Shown in pieces: positions 50,072-57,860 of a stretch of DNA of 64,000 nucleotides. How positions within the stretch are numbered: the first letter of the stretch is position 1; every line of letters begins with the position of its first letter. The DNA is taken from assembly GCF_032918005.1 (NCBI RefSeq), contig NZ_CP136628.1, positions 4,015,501-4,079,500 of the forward strand, written 5' to 3'. The notes under the pieces were generated by a model. That model made no database searches, had not been told where the DNA came from, and saw nothing but the letters and a program-made list of their open reading frames with translations. Origin of the DNA: Bradyrhizobium sp. NDS-1. GTDB taxonomy: Bacteria; Pseudomonadota; Alphaproteobacteria; Rhizobiales; Xanthobacteraceae. Position numbers and translations under genes: made by a program.

Positions 50072-50505
50072 GGCGGATCAAAAACTGCGAAAACAACCCC
50101 ATGCACAGTAGCTAAGTGCTGCTGGCACAACGTGTTTTGAATCCGGAAAACAGGCTGGTCGCAACCACCTGAGTGCACGCCTCGTCCTTCGAGACGCCGC
50201 TTGCGCGGGCTCCTCAGGATGAGGCTAAGCAGCACCGGTGCTCGTTGAAACTGGTGCCGTCCACGCGGTCCTCATCCTGAGGAGCCCGCGCAAGCGGCGT
50301 CTCGAAGGATGGCCACAGGCGAAATCGCTTCCAGATGCGATGGCCTCCGTATTCAGCCGGGGTCAGCCGGCCACGTCGCTAACGTGGAATTAATTCAAAA
50401 TGCTCACAATTTTGGGCAGTTGTGTATGGGTGCTGCGTAAACGGTGCGTCGCGAGGGCGTTCCAGGGGGCGGCTTCCTATTGCTCGCTCATTGGGGTCAA
50501 CGCAG
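50072..50505. other. Intergenic region with inverted repeat
   Basis: Holds the 40-bp inverted repeat at 50185-50309; the rest shows no gene. The upstream ATG at 50422 in frame with the following gene lacks a ribosome site. Confidence 0.55.
50185..50309. repeat. Perfect 40-bp inverted repeat (paired REP-like element, copy 2)
   Basis: Arms 50185-50224 and 50270-50309 are exact reverse complements over 40 bases, separated by 45 bases. Each arm has TCCTTCGAGACGCCGC at one end and CTCCTCAGGATGAGG at the other with an inner short hairpin. Same family as 26612 and 53971. Confidence 0.9.
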
Positions 50506-51192
50506 ATGACCGCGGCATTCGAAACGGCAAGCTTCGCAGAAGAGCTCGACGCAGTCGCGCTGGCTGACGCCGCGTCAGCGCTTGAATCCGACACTCCCGA
50601 AGCTCCGGAGCCGGCCAAGCGGTCCAGTCGCAAATCGATCCTGGCCTTTTCGGTGTGTGCCCTGGCCATTAACGGCGCGGCGGCCATCTATACCTCGCCG
50701 TCTGATTTTTCCTCGCTGAACGTCAGCCGCCTGGCCGAACTGCTTCCGCGCCTCGAAGCATCCGAGCCAAAGCCGGATCCCGTTGTCGCTGCGCTAAAGG
50801 ACATTCAGGCGGCCCAGCAGCAACACACTGCGTTGCTGCAACAGAGCAATCAGGCAGCCGACCAGAACTCGGTTCTGCTCCAGCAGGATTCGATGCTGCT
50901 GCTGTCGCTGCGACAGAGCATCACGGACGAGCGGGTCGATGTGAAGAAGATCTCATCGCAACTGTCGACGCTGATTGCGAAGGTCGATGCGCTGCAAAGC
51001 GCCACGATGATGTCGGACGTCACGTCCTCCATTCGAAGAGCGAATGCCCGCTATGGACTGTCCGCCGCGATGCGCAAGCGGCTGGTTCGGGAGCCCAAAC
51101 CAGTTGGGCCCGTCGGTCCGGCCGGGCCTCTCGGGCCGGTTTCCGTTGGCGGCGCTCCGTTGACCGTGCCGGCCGCGGCTCCGGAAAGCTGA
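50506..51192 (+). CDS. Membrane-anchored coiled-coil protein of a multicopy-type family
   Basis: A 228-residue protein: acidic N-terminus (MTAAFETASFAEEL), one membrane helix 'SILAFSVCALAINGAAAIYT', then a long Gln-rich coiled coil 'QQQHTALLQQSNQAADQNSVLLQQDSMLLLSLRQSITDERVDVKKISSQL' (read in parts) and a Pro/Gly-rich C-terminus 'PVGPVGPAGPLGPVSVGGAPL'. A partial second copy lies at 52516. I recall this type in several copies per Bradyrhizobium genome. Function unknown. ATG 50506 is preferred over 50422. Confidence 0.75.
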   Translation: MTAAFETASFAEELDAVALADAASALESDTPEAPEPAKRSSRKSILAFSVCALAINGAAAIYTSPSDFSSLNVSRLAELLPRLEASEPKPDPVVAALKDIQAAQQQHTALLQQSNQAADQNSVLLQQDSMLLLSLRQSITDERVDVKKISSQLSTLIAKVDALQSATMMSDVTSSIRRANARYGLSAAMRKRLVREPKPVGPVGPAGPLGPVSVGGAPLTVPAAAPES

Positions 51193-51254
51193 CGACCGCA
51201 ACGTCCCTGATCGACCAGGTCGCCCCGGGATTGGCCGTGAGGTCTGGCAGTTCG

Positions 51255-51497
51255 TCACTTCGCGGCGTGATCGATCTTGTGCGCCAAATGCCCGGTGTCG
51301 TGATCGCGACGCAACTGGCTCAGCGACGTCTCGTTCAGCTGGGCGAGGATCTCGCTGAGTGGCGTCGCATCGGGATACCCGGCCGCAAAACCCCTTCCGT
51401 AGATCTTGCGCAATGTGCCGACCAGCGTGTTGCCGTGCTTCTTGCTGATGCTGCCATCCTTGTCGCGATGGCGGCCGTCCAGGCCCGCTTCCTTCAT
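51255..51497 (-). CDS. Small conserved rhizobial protein
   Basis: An 80-residue protein, 'MKEAGLDGRHRDKDGSISKKHGNTLVGTLRKIYGRGFAAGYP' (read in parts), then 'LSEILAQLNETSLSQLRRDHDTGHL'. The 'DGRHRDKDG-I--KHGNTLV-TLRKIYG' wording is a family common in rhizobia with no known role. No signal or membrane segment; probably cytosolic. Purine-rich GGGAGAGAC lies upstream of the ATG. Confidence 0.78.
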   Translation of the reverse strand: MKEAGLDGRHRDKDGSISKKHGNTLVGTLRKIYGRGFAAGYPDATPLSEILAQLNETSLSQLRRDHDTGHLAHKIDHAAK

Positions 51498-51624
51498 GTC
51501 TCTCTCCCGTAAGGCGTCTTAAAGCGCCTGCAGAGAGCCTGCGCCCAAACCAGTGGACTGGCAATGGTGGTGCCCCGATCGGGACATCAGATAATGGAAC
51601 GATTGCTCGATTGGAGCTGACCCG

Positions 51625-51836
51625 ATGCGTGCTCTTCTTTCCGTAGGTCTCGTGGGGCTGTCGCTCGTATCATGCAGTGCCGTGGCGGCAGCAACAGCGC
51701 ATCATCCTCGCGCGCCATGACAGGGTGCATCGGCCGCACGCGAACGCAAGTCCGCCGACACGCTTCGCGGTCCCCGTCTGGAGCGACGCGGCGCCGGCTG
51801 AGCAATGCCTCGTCGAAGGTCGGCCGAGGCGGATAA
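51625..51836 (+). pseudogene. Small secreted protein gene with frameshifts
   Basis: A signal-like start 'MRALLSVGLVGLSLVSCSAVAAATAHHPRA' (read in parts) stops after 31 codons. The following sequence in the +1 frame reads 'RHDRVHRPHANASPPTRFAVPVWSD', and a third frame continues 'RRLSNASSKVGRGG' to a TAA at 51836. Joined, these give a plausible small exported protein. Two frameshifts (near 51710 and 51793) are needed. The family is a recollection, so the reading is tentative. Confidence 0.4.
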
Positions 51837-51856
51837 CGGCAGGTGATCGCTCGGGG

Positions 51857-52027
51857 TTAGGCGGCCTGCTCTTCGAAGGAGGTGTAGACGCGGCCGTTGG
51901 GATCAACGATCTGAACGTCCCAGCAGCCGTCCTCAACCAGTTCCTTGGCCTTCTTGAGCGCCGCGGCGAGTGACGCCCGCTTCAGGCTGACGACGCCCGC
52001 CGTGTCGAAACCGTTGATCTCAAACAT
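51857..52027 (-). CDS. Small cytosolic protein, unknown
   Basis: A 56-residue protein, 'MFEINGFDTAGVVSLKRASLAAALKKAKELVEDGCWDVQIVDPNGRVYTSFEEQA' (read in parts), with an alpha-helix flanked by strands. GGAGGAAC lies six bases before ATG 52027. The longer frame to 52240 is not supported. Similar short ORFs are frequent in Bradyrhizobium. Function unknown. Confidence 0.7.
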   Translation of the reverse strand: MFEINGFDTAGVVSLKRASLAAALKKAKELVEDGCWDVQIVDPNGRVYTSFEEQAA

Positions 52028-52187
52028 GCCGTTCCTCCGGTTTTGGGGAATCCTACACGTTTCCGGCCCGTTGTCTTCCGGCATTTTGGGCCCGGGCGGC
52101 CTGGAGCAGCCGCGGGTGCGACGCAATGGCAGGGCGCGGCAAGTCGACAGCATGATGCTCCCTGGCGCGCGCTCGGCCATTTCGGCC

Positions 52188-52349
52188 TCAAGCCAGCCGG
52201 ATGGTGTCCACCCGCAGACACGGACGGCACTGGTAGGCATGCTCCGCGGGAAGCGTGAGGATTGCGGGCAGGGTCGCCAAAAACGTCATCGGCCGTCTGC
52301 ACTTGGAGCAGATCAGAACGGGCGGACTGTCTTTCGCTGCGCAGATCAT
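52188..52349 (-). CDS. Small Cys-pair protein, unknown
   Basis: A 53-residue protein starting 'MICAAKDSPPVLICSKCRRPM' with a second pair in 'YQCRPCLRVDTI', so a zinc knuckle is likely. Alternative in-frame starts lie at 52403 and further up; none has a convincing ribosome site. Function unknown. Confidence 0.55.
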   Translation of the reverse strand: MICAAKDSPPVLICSKCRRPMTFLATLPAILTLPAEHAYQCRPCLRVDTIRLA

Positions 52350-52515
52350 CGCCAAAATGCCTGGAGGGGTAGGGCACAATAGGCGCGTGCTGCGGGGAGT
52401 CATCTCGGGGTGACTACTGGAGTCTATCGGAAATTGGCGCGCGAGGAAGGGCTCGTTGCCATCGCGTCGACGAAACGAATTACGTTCAACTAGGGCGGGA
52501 CACGCACATGGTTGA

Positions 52516-52662
52516 GTGCACTGGAGTACACCGCAACAGGAGAACAACGACGCATTGCAGCAGAACGCGACTCTGAATCAGCAGGATTCAATGATGCTTT
52601 CGCTGCGACAGAGCATCACGGACGAGCGGGTCGATGTGAAGAATATCTTTTCGCAGCTCCAC
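52516..52662 (+). pseudogene. Fragment of the coiled-coil gene at 50506
   Basis: About 45 codons reading 'ALQQNATLNQQDSMMLSLRQSITDERVDVKNIFSQL' (in parts), closely matching residues 110-160 of the gene at 50506; a stretch of about 40 bases (52600-52640) is identical. It then runs into the end of the unrelated minus-strand gene at 52663. Both ends of the parent gene are missing, so this is a remnant left by duplication and deletion or by insertion of the neighbouring cassette. Confidence 0.75.
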
Positions 52663-53187
52663 TTATTCTTTCCTTTGGGGGGCTTGGCCAGAGCGAGCGA
52701 TCGCTTCTAAGCCGGCGCCATAGTCTGAGGTTGGCTGACCTGCTCGCTGCGCCTTCATATACTGGTAAAAGTTCAAATAGATATCTATCGCTCGCGGCCT
52801 AAACAGGCGAACCGCGGTGTCATTGTCGCAGACGTCACTCGCAACACACACAGCCACTCCATCAAAAAAATCGAATAGTAAAAGCAGCTCCATTTCAACA
52901 TCTTCGGACTTGACCAAGTCTACTTGAGTCGCAAGGAGTTGCTCGGTGCTTTGGGCTGCAACATTCAACTGCGCTCTATATTTCACGAGCGCTTTTGTTA
53001 GCTTCTCGCGATAGTCGGTGAACGGCTTTGAGTTATAAAGCTTGTAAAAGCCCAAGGTCTGTTCAACGCGAGCGTTGTCCCGGGCCTGCCAATATTGGAC
53101 CAGCGCGTAAGGGGCGGCGATCAGAAATGAAATCGCGCCGCTCACCTTCCCGATCTGAATAAGTCGGCGATAGACCCTGGCGATCAT
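52663..53187 (-). CDS. Membrane-anchored protein of a two-gene cassette, unknown
   Basis: A 174-residue protein: 'MIARVYRRLIQIGKVSGAISFLIAAPYALVQYW' (read in parts) forms one membrane helix, followed by a helical cytosolic domain 'TLGFYKLYNSKPFTDYREKLTKALVKY' with acidic patches 'SEDVEMELLLLFDFFDGVAVCVASDVCDND' (read in parts). No family recognised; the layout resembles small phage- or defence-associated membrane proteins. The start at 53187 overlaps the upstream stop as ATGA, so the two are translated together. Codon use is less GC-biased than nearby genes. A frame to 53445 is not supported. Confidence 0.65.
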   Translation of the reverse strand: MIARVYRRLIQIGKVSGAISFLIAAPYALVQYWQARDNARVEQTLGFYKLYNSKPFTDYREKLTKALVKYRAQLNVAAQSTEQLLATQVDLVKSEDVEMELLLLFDFFDGVAVCVASDVCDNDTAVRLFRPRAIDIYLNFYQYMKAQRAGQPTSDYGAGLEAIARSGQAPQRKE

Positions 53188-53465
53188 CTCTGAACCGAAT
53201 TGATGCTTTTGGCGTCTAACCCAGGCCCAAAAATGAATCTGCATTGTTCCAAGGACGGATTTTCTTTGCAGAGGTTTGTGATGTTTTGAGAGAGAGGCGG
53301 CGACTCGTCCCCTAATTGTCCGAGCTCGTCCGCCGGGCGGTGCAACCGGTCTACCGAGTTGCCAACGTTCGGTGCAATTTCCTTGAGAAAGTCGCCAATT
53401 AGACCACCTGAAAGCGCAGAGGTGGATGTCAATACGAGGAAACACGTCGCAAGCGTTGCGCGCAT
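53184..53465 (-). CDS. Small exported protein of a two-gene cassette, unknown
   Basis: A 93-residue protein with signal peptide 'MRATLATCFLVLTSTSALSGG' and mature 'IGDFLKEIAPNVGNSVDRLHRPADELGQ', then 'NITNLCKENPSLEQCRFIFGPG' with a likely disulfide. It lies between tRNA-Lys and the membrane protein gene and overlaps the latter by 4 bases. No family recognised. A/T content is higher than average here. Confidence 0.65.
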   Translation of the reverse strand: MRATLATCFLVLTSTSALSGGLIGDFLKEIAPNVGNSVDRLHRPADELGQLGDESPPLSQNITNLCKENPSLEQCRFIFGPGLDAKSINSVQR

Positions 53466-53596
53466 GGAAAAGTTTCTCTCTGAAATAAATTCATCAAAGC
53501 TAATAAGAAGTGGCTGCATTATTCCGCAACCAGAGGATGAGTGCAAGGCTTCGACAGCAGATTGGGGTGACTGGCCGAAGGCTGCGGTTCAGTAAG

Positions 53597-53672
53597 TGGT
53601 GAGCGCGCTGGGGCTCGAACCCAGGACCCCGTGATTAAAAGTCACGTGCTCTACCGGCTGAGCTACGCGCTC
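53597..53672 (-). tRNA. tRNA-Lys (anticodon UUU)
   Basis: A 76-base cloverleaf with encoded CCA. Acceptor stem GAGCGCG / CGCGCTC, D-arm GCTC...GAGC, anticodon stem CGTGA / TCACG with loop CTTTTAA (anticodon TTT), T-arm CTGGG-TTCGAGC-CCCAG. All stems pair. A two-gene A/T-richer cassette lies directly downstream on the same strand. Confidence 0.96.
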
Positions 53673-54100
53673 CCATGGCCGCTGATGGCTTCAAAGAGAT
53701 CGCCATCGTGTTCGGACATTCGAGAAGCATGTCTTGCCGCTACGCTATGGGCGTCGCGAGGAAAAACCGGCTGTTTCCGGATCATGCTCTCGGCCTGCGC
53801 TGTGTAGGGGCAGCGGCTGCGCAGGTCAATAGTGCGGGGCGCTGCCGAAAGTCTCGGCAGGAGTGGGGATTTTCTTGCGGGCTCCACGGCTTAGGCCGGA
53901 AATCTCAACCCGATTGGCGGGTCGTCGTCCACGTTGAGCTGCGGGAGATTGCAGTAGGAGTTCGGCCTTTCATGGTTCGAGACGCCCGCTTCGGCGGGCT
54001 CCTCACCATGAGGGTCTGACAATCTCGCCGCAAAACGGGACCTCATCCTGAGGCCCGCCGCCGGCGGCGTCTCGAAGGATGCGCCGCGGGCGACGGCCCG
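53673..54100. other. Intergenic region with paired repeat
   Basis: Between tRNA-Lys and ndvB. Contains the repeat pair at 53971-54080; the rest has no recognisable gene. Promoter elements of tRNA-Lys should lie just above 53673. Confidence 0.5.
53971..54080. repeat. Head-to-head paired REP-like element, copy 3
   Basis: CATGGTTCGAGACGCCCGC...CTCCTCACCATGAGG followed after 28 bases by CCTCATCCTGAGG...GGCGTCTCGAAGGATG: inverted copies of the same unit, as at 26612 and 50185. It sits just past the ndvB stop. Confidence 0.75.
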
Positions 54101-56761
54101 TCAGTTCGTCTCCCGCCGCACCTCGTTCGGCACCGCCTGCGGCGCGCCCACCGGAGGCAGCGTCACCGGGCGGAGGCCGATCAGCTCGGCGGTGCGGATC
54201 GCGCTGTCGCGCCAGAACTGGAACGAATTGATGCGGCTGAGCTCGAGGACGGCGATGGCGACGGCGGCCAGGAACGGCAGGCTTTGCAGCATGAGGACGC
54301 CGGCGAAGATGTAGATCTCCGTGATCTGCTTGTAGCTGTTGGTCGCGATCAGGACGCCGGCGCCGATGATGAGGAGGGCGCCGATCACGGCCTCCCAGAA
54401 CGCCTGGAACTCGATCGACATCCTGGACAGGCCGCCCTTCGAGGTGCGGGCGAAGGCGATGTGCTCGGTGATCAGGCCCTGCGCCACGGCGCGCGACACC
54501 GTCCATTGCACGCTCATCGCCGCGATCATGGCGCCCAGCATCTGGCCGGGCTTGATGGCGACGCGGGCGCGGTACATCGACAGGAAGTGCGCCAGCGAGA
54601 CGATGAAGGCGCCGATGATCGGCAGCGTCAGAATCTTGTCGGGAATGGCGATGTCGGCGAAGGCGACGATCGGCACCCAGATGAGGTTGAGCAGCGCCAC
54701 GACCACGCCGAGGCTTTCGGCGCCCAGCCAGTTCAGCCAGCCGAGGCCGTATTCGCGCTTCTGGTCGGGCGTCAGGCGGCTCTTGCCGGGCAGGAATTGG
54801 CGCCAGTGCTTCTTGACGATCTGGAGGCCGCCATAGGCCCAGCGGTGACGCTGCTTCTTGAAGGCCTCGTAGGTGTCCGGGAGCAGGCCCTGGCCGTAGC
54901 GGTGGTTGGTGTAGTGGGTGGTCCAGCCGAGCTCCTGGATCGCAAGCCCGAGGTCTGAATCCTCGCAGATCGTGTCGCTCGACCAGCCGCCGGCCATGTC
55001 CATCGCCGCGCGGCGGATCAGGCACATCGTGCCGTGCACGATGATGGCGTTGGCCTCGTTGCGCTGGACCATGCCGATGTCGAAGAAGCCGGCATATTCT
55101 CCGTTCATGATGTAGTGCATGATCGACAGGTCGCCGTCGCGATGCTCCTGCGGCGCTTGCACGAGGCCGACGCTCGGGTCGGCGAACGCGGGCACGAGGT
55201 CCTTCAGCCAGTCGGGATCGACGACGTAGTCGGCATCGAGGATACCGATGATCTCGGCATCCGCTGCAGTGCGGTCCATCGCGATGCGCAGCGCGCCGGC
55301 CTTGAAGCCCTGCACCTTCTCGGCGTTGATGAACTTGAAGCGTTCACCGAGCGCGCGGCAATGGTCCTGGATCGGCTGCCAGAAGGCGGGATCGGGCGTG
55401 TTGTTGATGATGACCACGCATTCGTAGTTCGGATAGTTCAGCCGCGACAGCGCATCCAGCGTCTGCTTCAGCATATCGACCGGCTCGAAATAGGCCGGGA
55501 TATGGATCGAGACCTTGGGGCAGTAAGTCTCGGGCACGTTCTCGACCGGCTTGTCCTTGGCGATCAGGCGCTGCGGCGGCCGGCCGAAGGCGACCGCGGC
55601 GATCTCGTCGATGCGCGCCATCGCGATCAGGACCAGCGGAACGAGAAGGATCATGCCGAGCGTCAGCGCGAAGGCCGAGCCGAACAGGAAGTAGTGGCCG
55701 TTCCAGTAGGCGAACACGGTCGCGGCCCAGGCGCCGACGCCGTTGGCGGTCGCCGACAGCAGGAAGGCCTGCCTGGCGGTCGGCTTTTCGATCCGCAGAA
55801 TCGGCAGCGACAGCAGCACGCCGACCAAGAGCGCGATGCCCATCAGCTTCCAGTAATCGGGATTCTCCACCGGGCCGGTCCAGGCGAATTTCGGCTCGCG
55901 GCTGGCATTGAGGATGCCCCAATAGGGACCGACGCCACCTTCGAAGAATTTCCAGGGCTGATCGATGGCTTCGACGATGTTGTAGTCCATGCCGAGCGCT
56001 TCGGCGCGGGTGACGAAGTTGCGCAAGGTCACCGCCTGCTGGAACGGACCGGGGTCTGCGTTGCGCAAATTATAGCCTGCGCTCGGCCAACCGAACTCGG
56101 CGATCACGATGCGCTTGCCCGGGAACTGATTGCGCAGGAGGTTGTAGCGGTCCACGGCCTGGTCGACGGCCTGATCCGAACGGAAGTTTTCCCAATAGGG
56201 CAGAACGTGCGCGGCGATGAAGTCGACGTTGGAGGCGAGGTCAGGGAAATCGCGCCAGATGTTCCAGATCTCGCCCGTCGTAACGGGAACGCGGACCGCG
56301 CTCTTGACCTTCTTGATCATCCGGATGAGGTCTTCGACCTTCTGCTCGCCGCGGTAGATCACCTCGTTGCCGACCACGACGCCGACGACGTTGCTGTTCT
56401 TGCGGGCGAGCTCGATCGCAGCCTTGATCTCGCGCTCGTTGCGATCCTCGTCCTTGTCGATCCACGCGCCGACCGTAACCTTGAGGCCGAACTCGGCCGC
56501 GATCGGCGGCACCAGCTCGTTGCCCTCCGTCGCGGAGTAGGAACGGATCGCTCGCGTGAGGGTCGAGAGCTTCTTCATGTCCGCGCGAATCTTGTCGGGG
56601 TCGACGTTGAGATCGACGACATGGCCCGGTTCGAACGGCGTATAGGACAGGCTCGGCACCAGGCCCTTGAAATCCGGCGCGGGTTCCCTGTCGCGCAGGA
56701 CTCCCCATAACCCAGCGTGGAGCGCGGACACGAGCAACAGAACGGCGGCGACAACGCGCAT
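54101..56761 (-). CDS. ndvB: Cyclic beta-glucan synthase, glycosyltransferase (NdvB-like)
   Basis: An 886-residue membrane glycosyltransferase. An N-terminal anchor 'MRVVAAVLLLVSALHAGLW' leads to a GH17-like domain (about 30-300: 'YTPFEPGHVVDLNVDPDKI', 'VVVGNEVIYRGEQ', 'IAEFGWPSAGYN'), then membrane helices, a GT2 domain ('VSIHIPAYFEP', 'GILDADYVVDPDW', 'CEDSDLGL', 'KKQRHRWAYGG') and more helices. This architecture and size match Bradyrhizobium NdvB, which makes the beta-(1,3),(1,6) cyclic glucan needed for osmoadaptation and nodulation. GTG 56830 is an alternative start. A related, divergent NdvC lies at 57861. Confidence 0.85.
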   Translation of the reverse strand: MRVVAAVLLLVSALHAGLWGVLRDREPAPDFKGLVPSLSYTPFEPGHVVDLNVDPDKIRADMKKLSTLTRAIRSYSATEGNELVPPIAAEFGLKVTVGAWIDKDEDRNEREIKAAIELARKNSNVVGVVVGNEVIYRGEQKVEDLIRMIKKVKSAVRVPVTTGEIWNIWRDFPDLASNVDFIAAHVLPYWENFRSDQAVDQAVDRYNLLRNQFPGKRIVIAEFGWPSAGYNLRNADPGPFQQAVTLRNFVTRAEALGMDYNIVEAIDQPWKFFEGGVGPYWGILNASREPKFAWTGPVENPDYWKLMGIALLVGVLLSLPILRIEKPTARQAFLLSATANGVGAWAATVFAYWNGHYFLFGSAFALTLGMILLVPLVLIAMARIDEIAAVAFGRPPQRLIAKDKPVENVPETYCPKVSIHIPAYFEPVDMLKQTLDALSRLNYPNYECVVIINNTPDPAFWQPIQDHCRALGERFKFINAEKVQGFKAGALRIAMDRTAADAEIIGILDADYVVDPDWLKDLVPAFADPSVGLVQAPQEHRDGDLSIMHYIMNGEYAGFFDIGMVQRNEANAIIVHGTMCLIRRAAMDMAGGWSSDTICEDSDLGLAIQELGWTTHYTNHRYGQGLLPDTYEAFKKQRHRWAYGGLQIVKKHWRQFLPGKSRLTPDQKREYGLGWLNWLGAESLGVVVALLNLIWVPIVAFADIAIPDKILTLPIIGAFIVSLAHFLSMYRARVAIKPGQMLGAMIAAMSVQWTVSRAVAQGLITEHIAFARTSKGGLSRMSIEFQAFWEAVIGALLIIGAGVLIATNSYKQITEIYIFAGVLMLQSLPFLAAVAIAVLELSRINSFQFWRDSAIRTAELIGLRPVTLPPVGAPQAVPNEVRRETN

Positions 56762-56799
56762 CGCGGCTAAACCAAAAGGGGCTGAGGGGGCAGGGCAGC

Positions 56800-56820
56800 G
56801 GATCCGACCCCGAGATCCGA
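56800..56820 (-). promoter_or_regulatory. CGGATC direct repeats upstream of ndvB
   Basis: On the minus strand TCGGATCT and TCGGATCC lie 13 bases apart start to start. The same motif with the same spacing occurs three times upstream of ndvC (57757). Confidence 0.45.
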
Positions 56821-56978
56821 CCAAGTCCACGGCAAAGGAAGCATATCTCCGCCGTGCGGTTCAACTGTCATGGCCTCATGTCCATATTATGAGGGCATGG
56901 CCTTTTTCGAACGACGCGCGGCAGTGCCAACCGCGTCTATGGCCGATCGTTCCTGAACGAGAGCTGAAACGATCGCGG

Positions 56979-57563
56979 CTATTTCGGGGGGGCCGGGGAC
57001 GGGCTCGCCGCAGGCGAGGGGCTGGCGGCCGGCTGGGGTTGTGCATTGTTGGCGGCCGGCGCGGTCGGTTGGGCGGCGCTCGCCGCCTGCGGCTGGGAGG
57101 CCGGATTGATCCAGCAAGCGTGCACGCGGCTGTCCAGGGTCTCGGCGACCTTGGGATCGATCTGCCCGCCGAAGCGGGTCAGGCAGCGGAACGCAGCCTG
57201 GATGTGGCCGCCGGGGCAGCCAAAGCGATCGTAGAGGTCGAGATGGCGGAACGCGGTATCGAGGTCATCCCGCCACATCAGCCGAACCACGCGCCGGCCG
57301 AGCCAGACGCATTCGGGGTTGCCGGCCGGGCCGTTGATGACCTGGGCTGCTTCTGCGAACTCGTCGGTGCGGCGCTGGTTCTGGGCGGTATCCTTGGCGG
57401 CGTCGGCGGGCTGGGCGGCGGCCTTGCCCTGGTCCGGGGCGGGCGTGCCGCTCTGGGCGGAGGCGCCACCGAAACCGGCGAGAACGAGAAGGCAGGAGAC
57501 GGCCAAGGTGGCGGCGAACTGCCGCAGGACCGCATTTCGTGACTCGAACACCCGTTGCCGCAT
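56979..57563 (-). CDS. Beta-(1,3),(1,6)-glucan biosynthesis protein (candidate NdvD)
   Basis: A 194-residue exported protein: signal peptide 'VLRQFAATLAVSCLLVLAGFGGASA', then 'DQGKAAAQPADAAKDTAQNQRR' linker, a central domain with three conserved cysteines 'GNPECVWLGRRVVRLMWRDDLDTAFRHLDLYDRFGCPGGHIQAAFRCLTRFG' (read in parts) and a Pro/Ala-rich tail. It lies between ndvB and ndvC, the position of the third glucan gene ndvD in Bradyrhizobium, so it probably is that gene, but this rests on position. Periplasmic. Start 57563 preferred over 57671. Confidence 0.65.
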   Translation of the reverse strand: MRQRVFESRNAVLRQFAATLAVSCLLVLAGFGGASAQSGTPAPDQGKAAAQPADAAKDTAQNQRRTDEFAEAAQVINGPAGNPECVWLGRRVVRLMWRDDLDTAFRHLDLYDRFGCPGGHIQAAFRCLTRFGGQIDPKVAETLDSRVHACWINPASQPQAASAAQPTAPAANNAQPQPAASPSPAASPSPAPPK

Positions 57564-57756
57564 GAATTCCCCAATGTATCCGCTGGCCGTCCGCGTCAGG
57601 ATCCCGCGGACGCGCCGGTGATGGCGTCCAAATGGGTCTCCAATGCGGCGGAAAAGTCTTTCGGAGTCCATGACCTGTATTTGGAATTTTGTCCAGCAAA
57701 GTCACGATGCTAGGCCCCGGTCGAACGGCCGCAGCCGGTTTCCTTTGGAGCAGGCG

Positions 57757-57790
57757 CGGATCCACGGAGCGGATCCATGCGTCGGATCCA
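57757..57790 (+). promoter_or_regulatory. CGGATCCA direct repeats upstream of ndvC
   Basis: CGGATCCA at 57757, 57770 and 57783, exactly 13 bases apart. Same motif and spacing as upstream of ndvB. It lies 71-104 bases before the proposed ndvC start. Confidence 0.5.
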
Positions 57791-57860
57791 CATTTGGGCC
57801 CCCCTTGGCAGACGGCTTGCAAGCAGGTAATCGACGGACCCTTCGCGGAGGACGGAACCG

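Noticed and set aside
53597..53672. tRNA-Lys as an integration (att) site
   Set aside because: No second copy of the tRNA 3' end was seen on the far side of the cassette and no integrase gene is present, so integrase-mediated insertion is not supported.
57757..57790. Three regularly spaced repeats as a possible mini-CRISPR
   Set aside because: Units are only 8 bases with 5-base gaps, and no cas genes exist; a protein-binding array is more likely.
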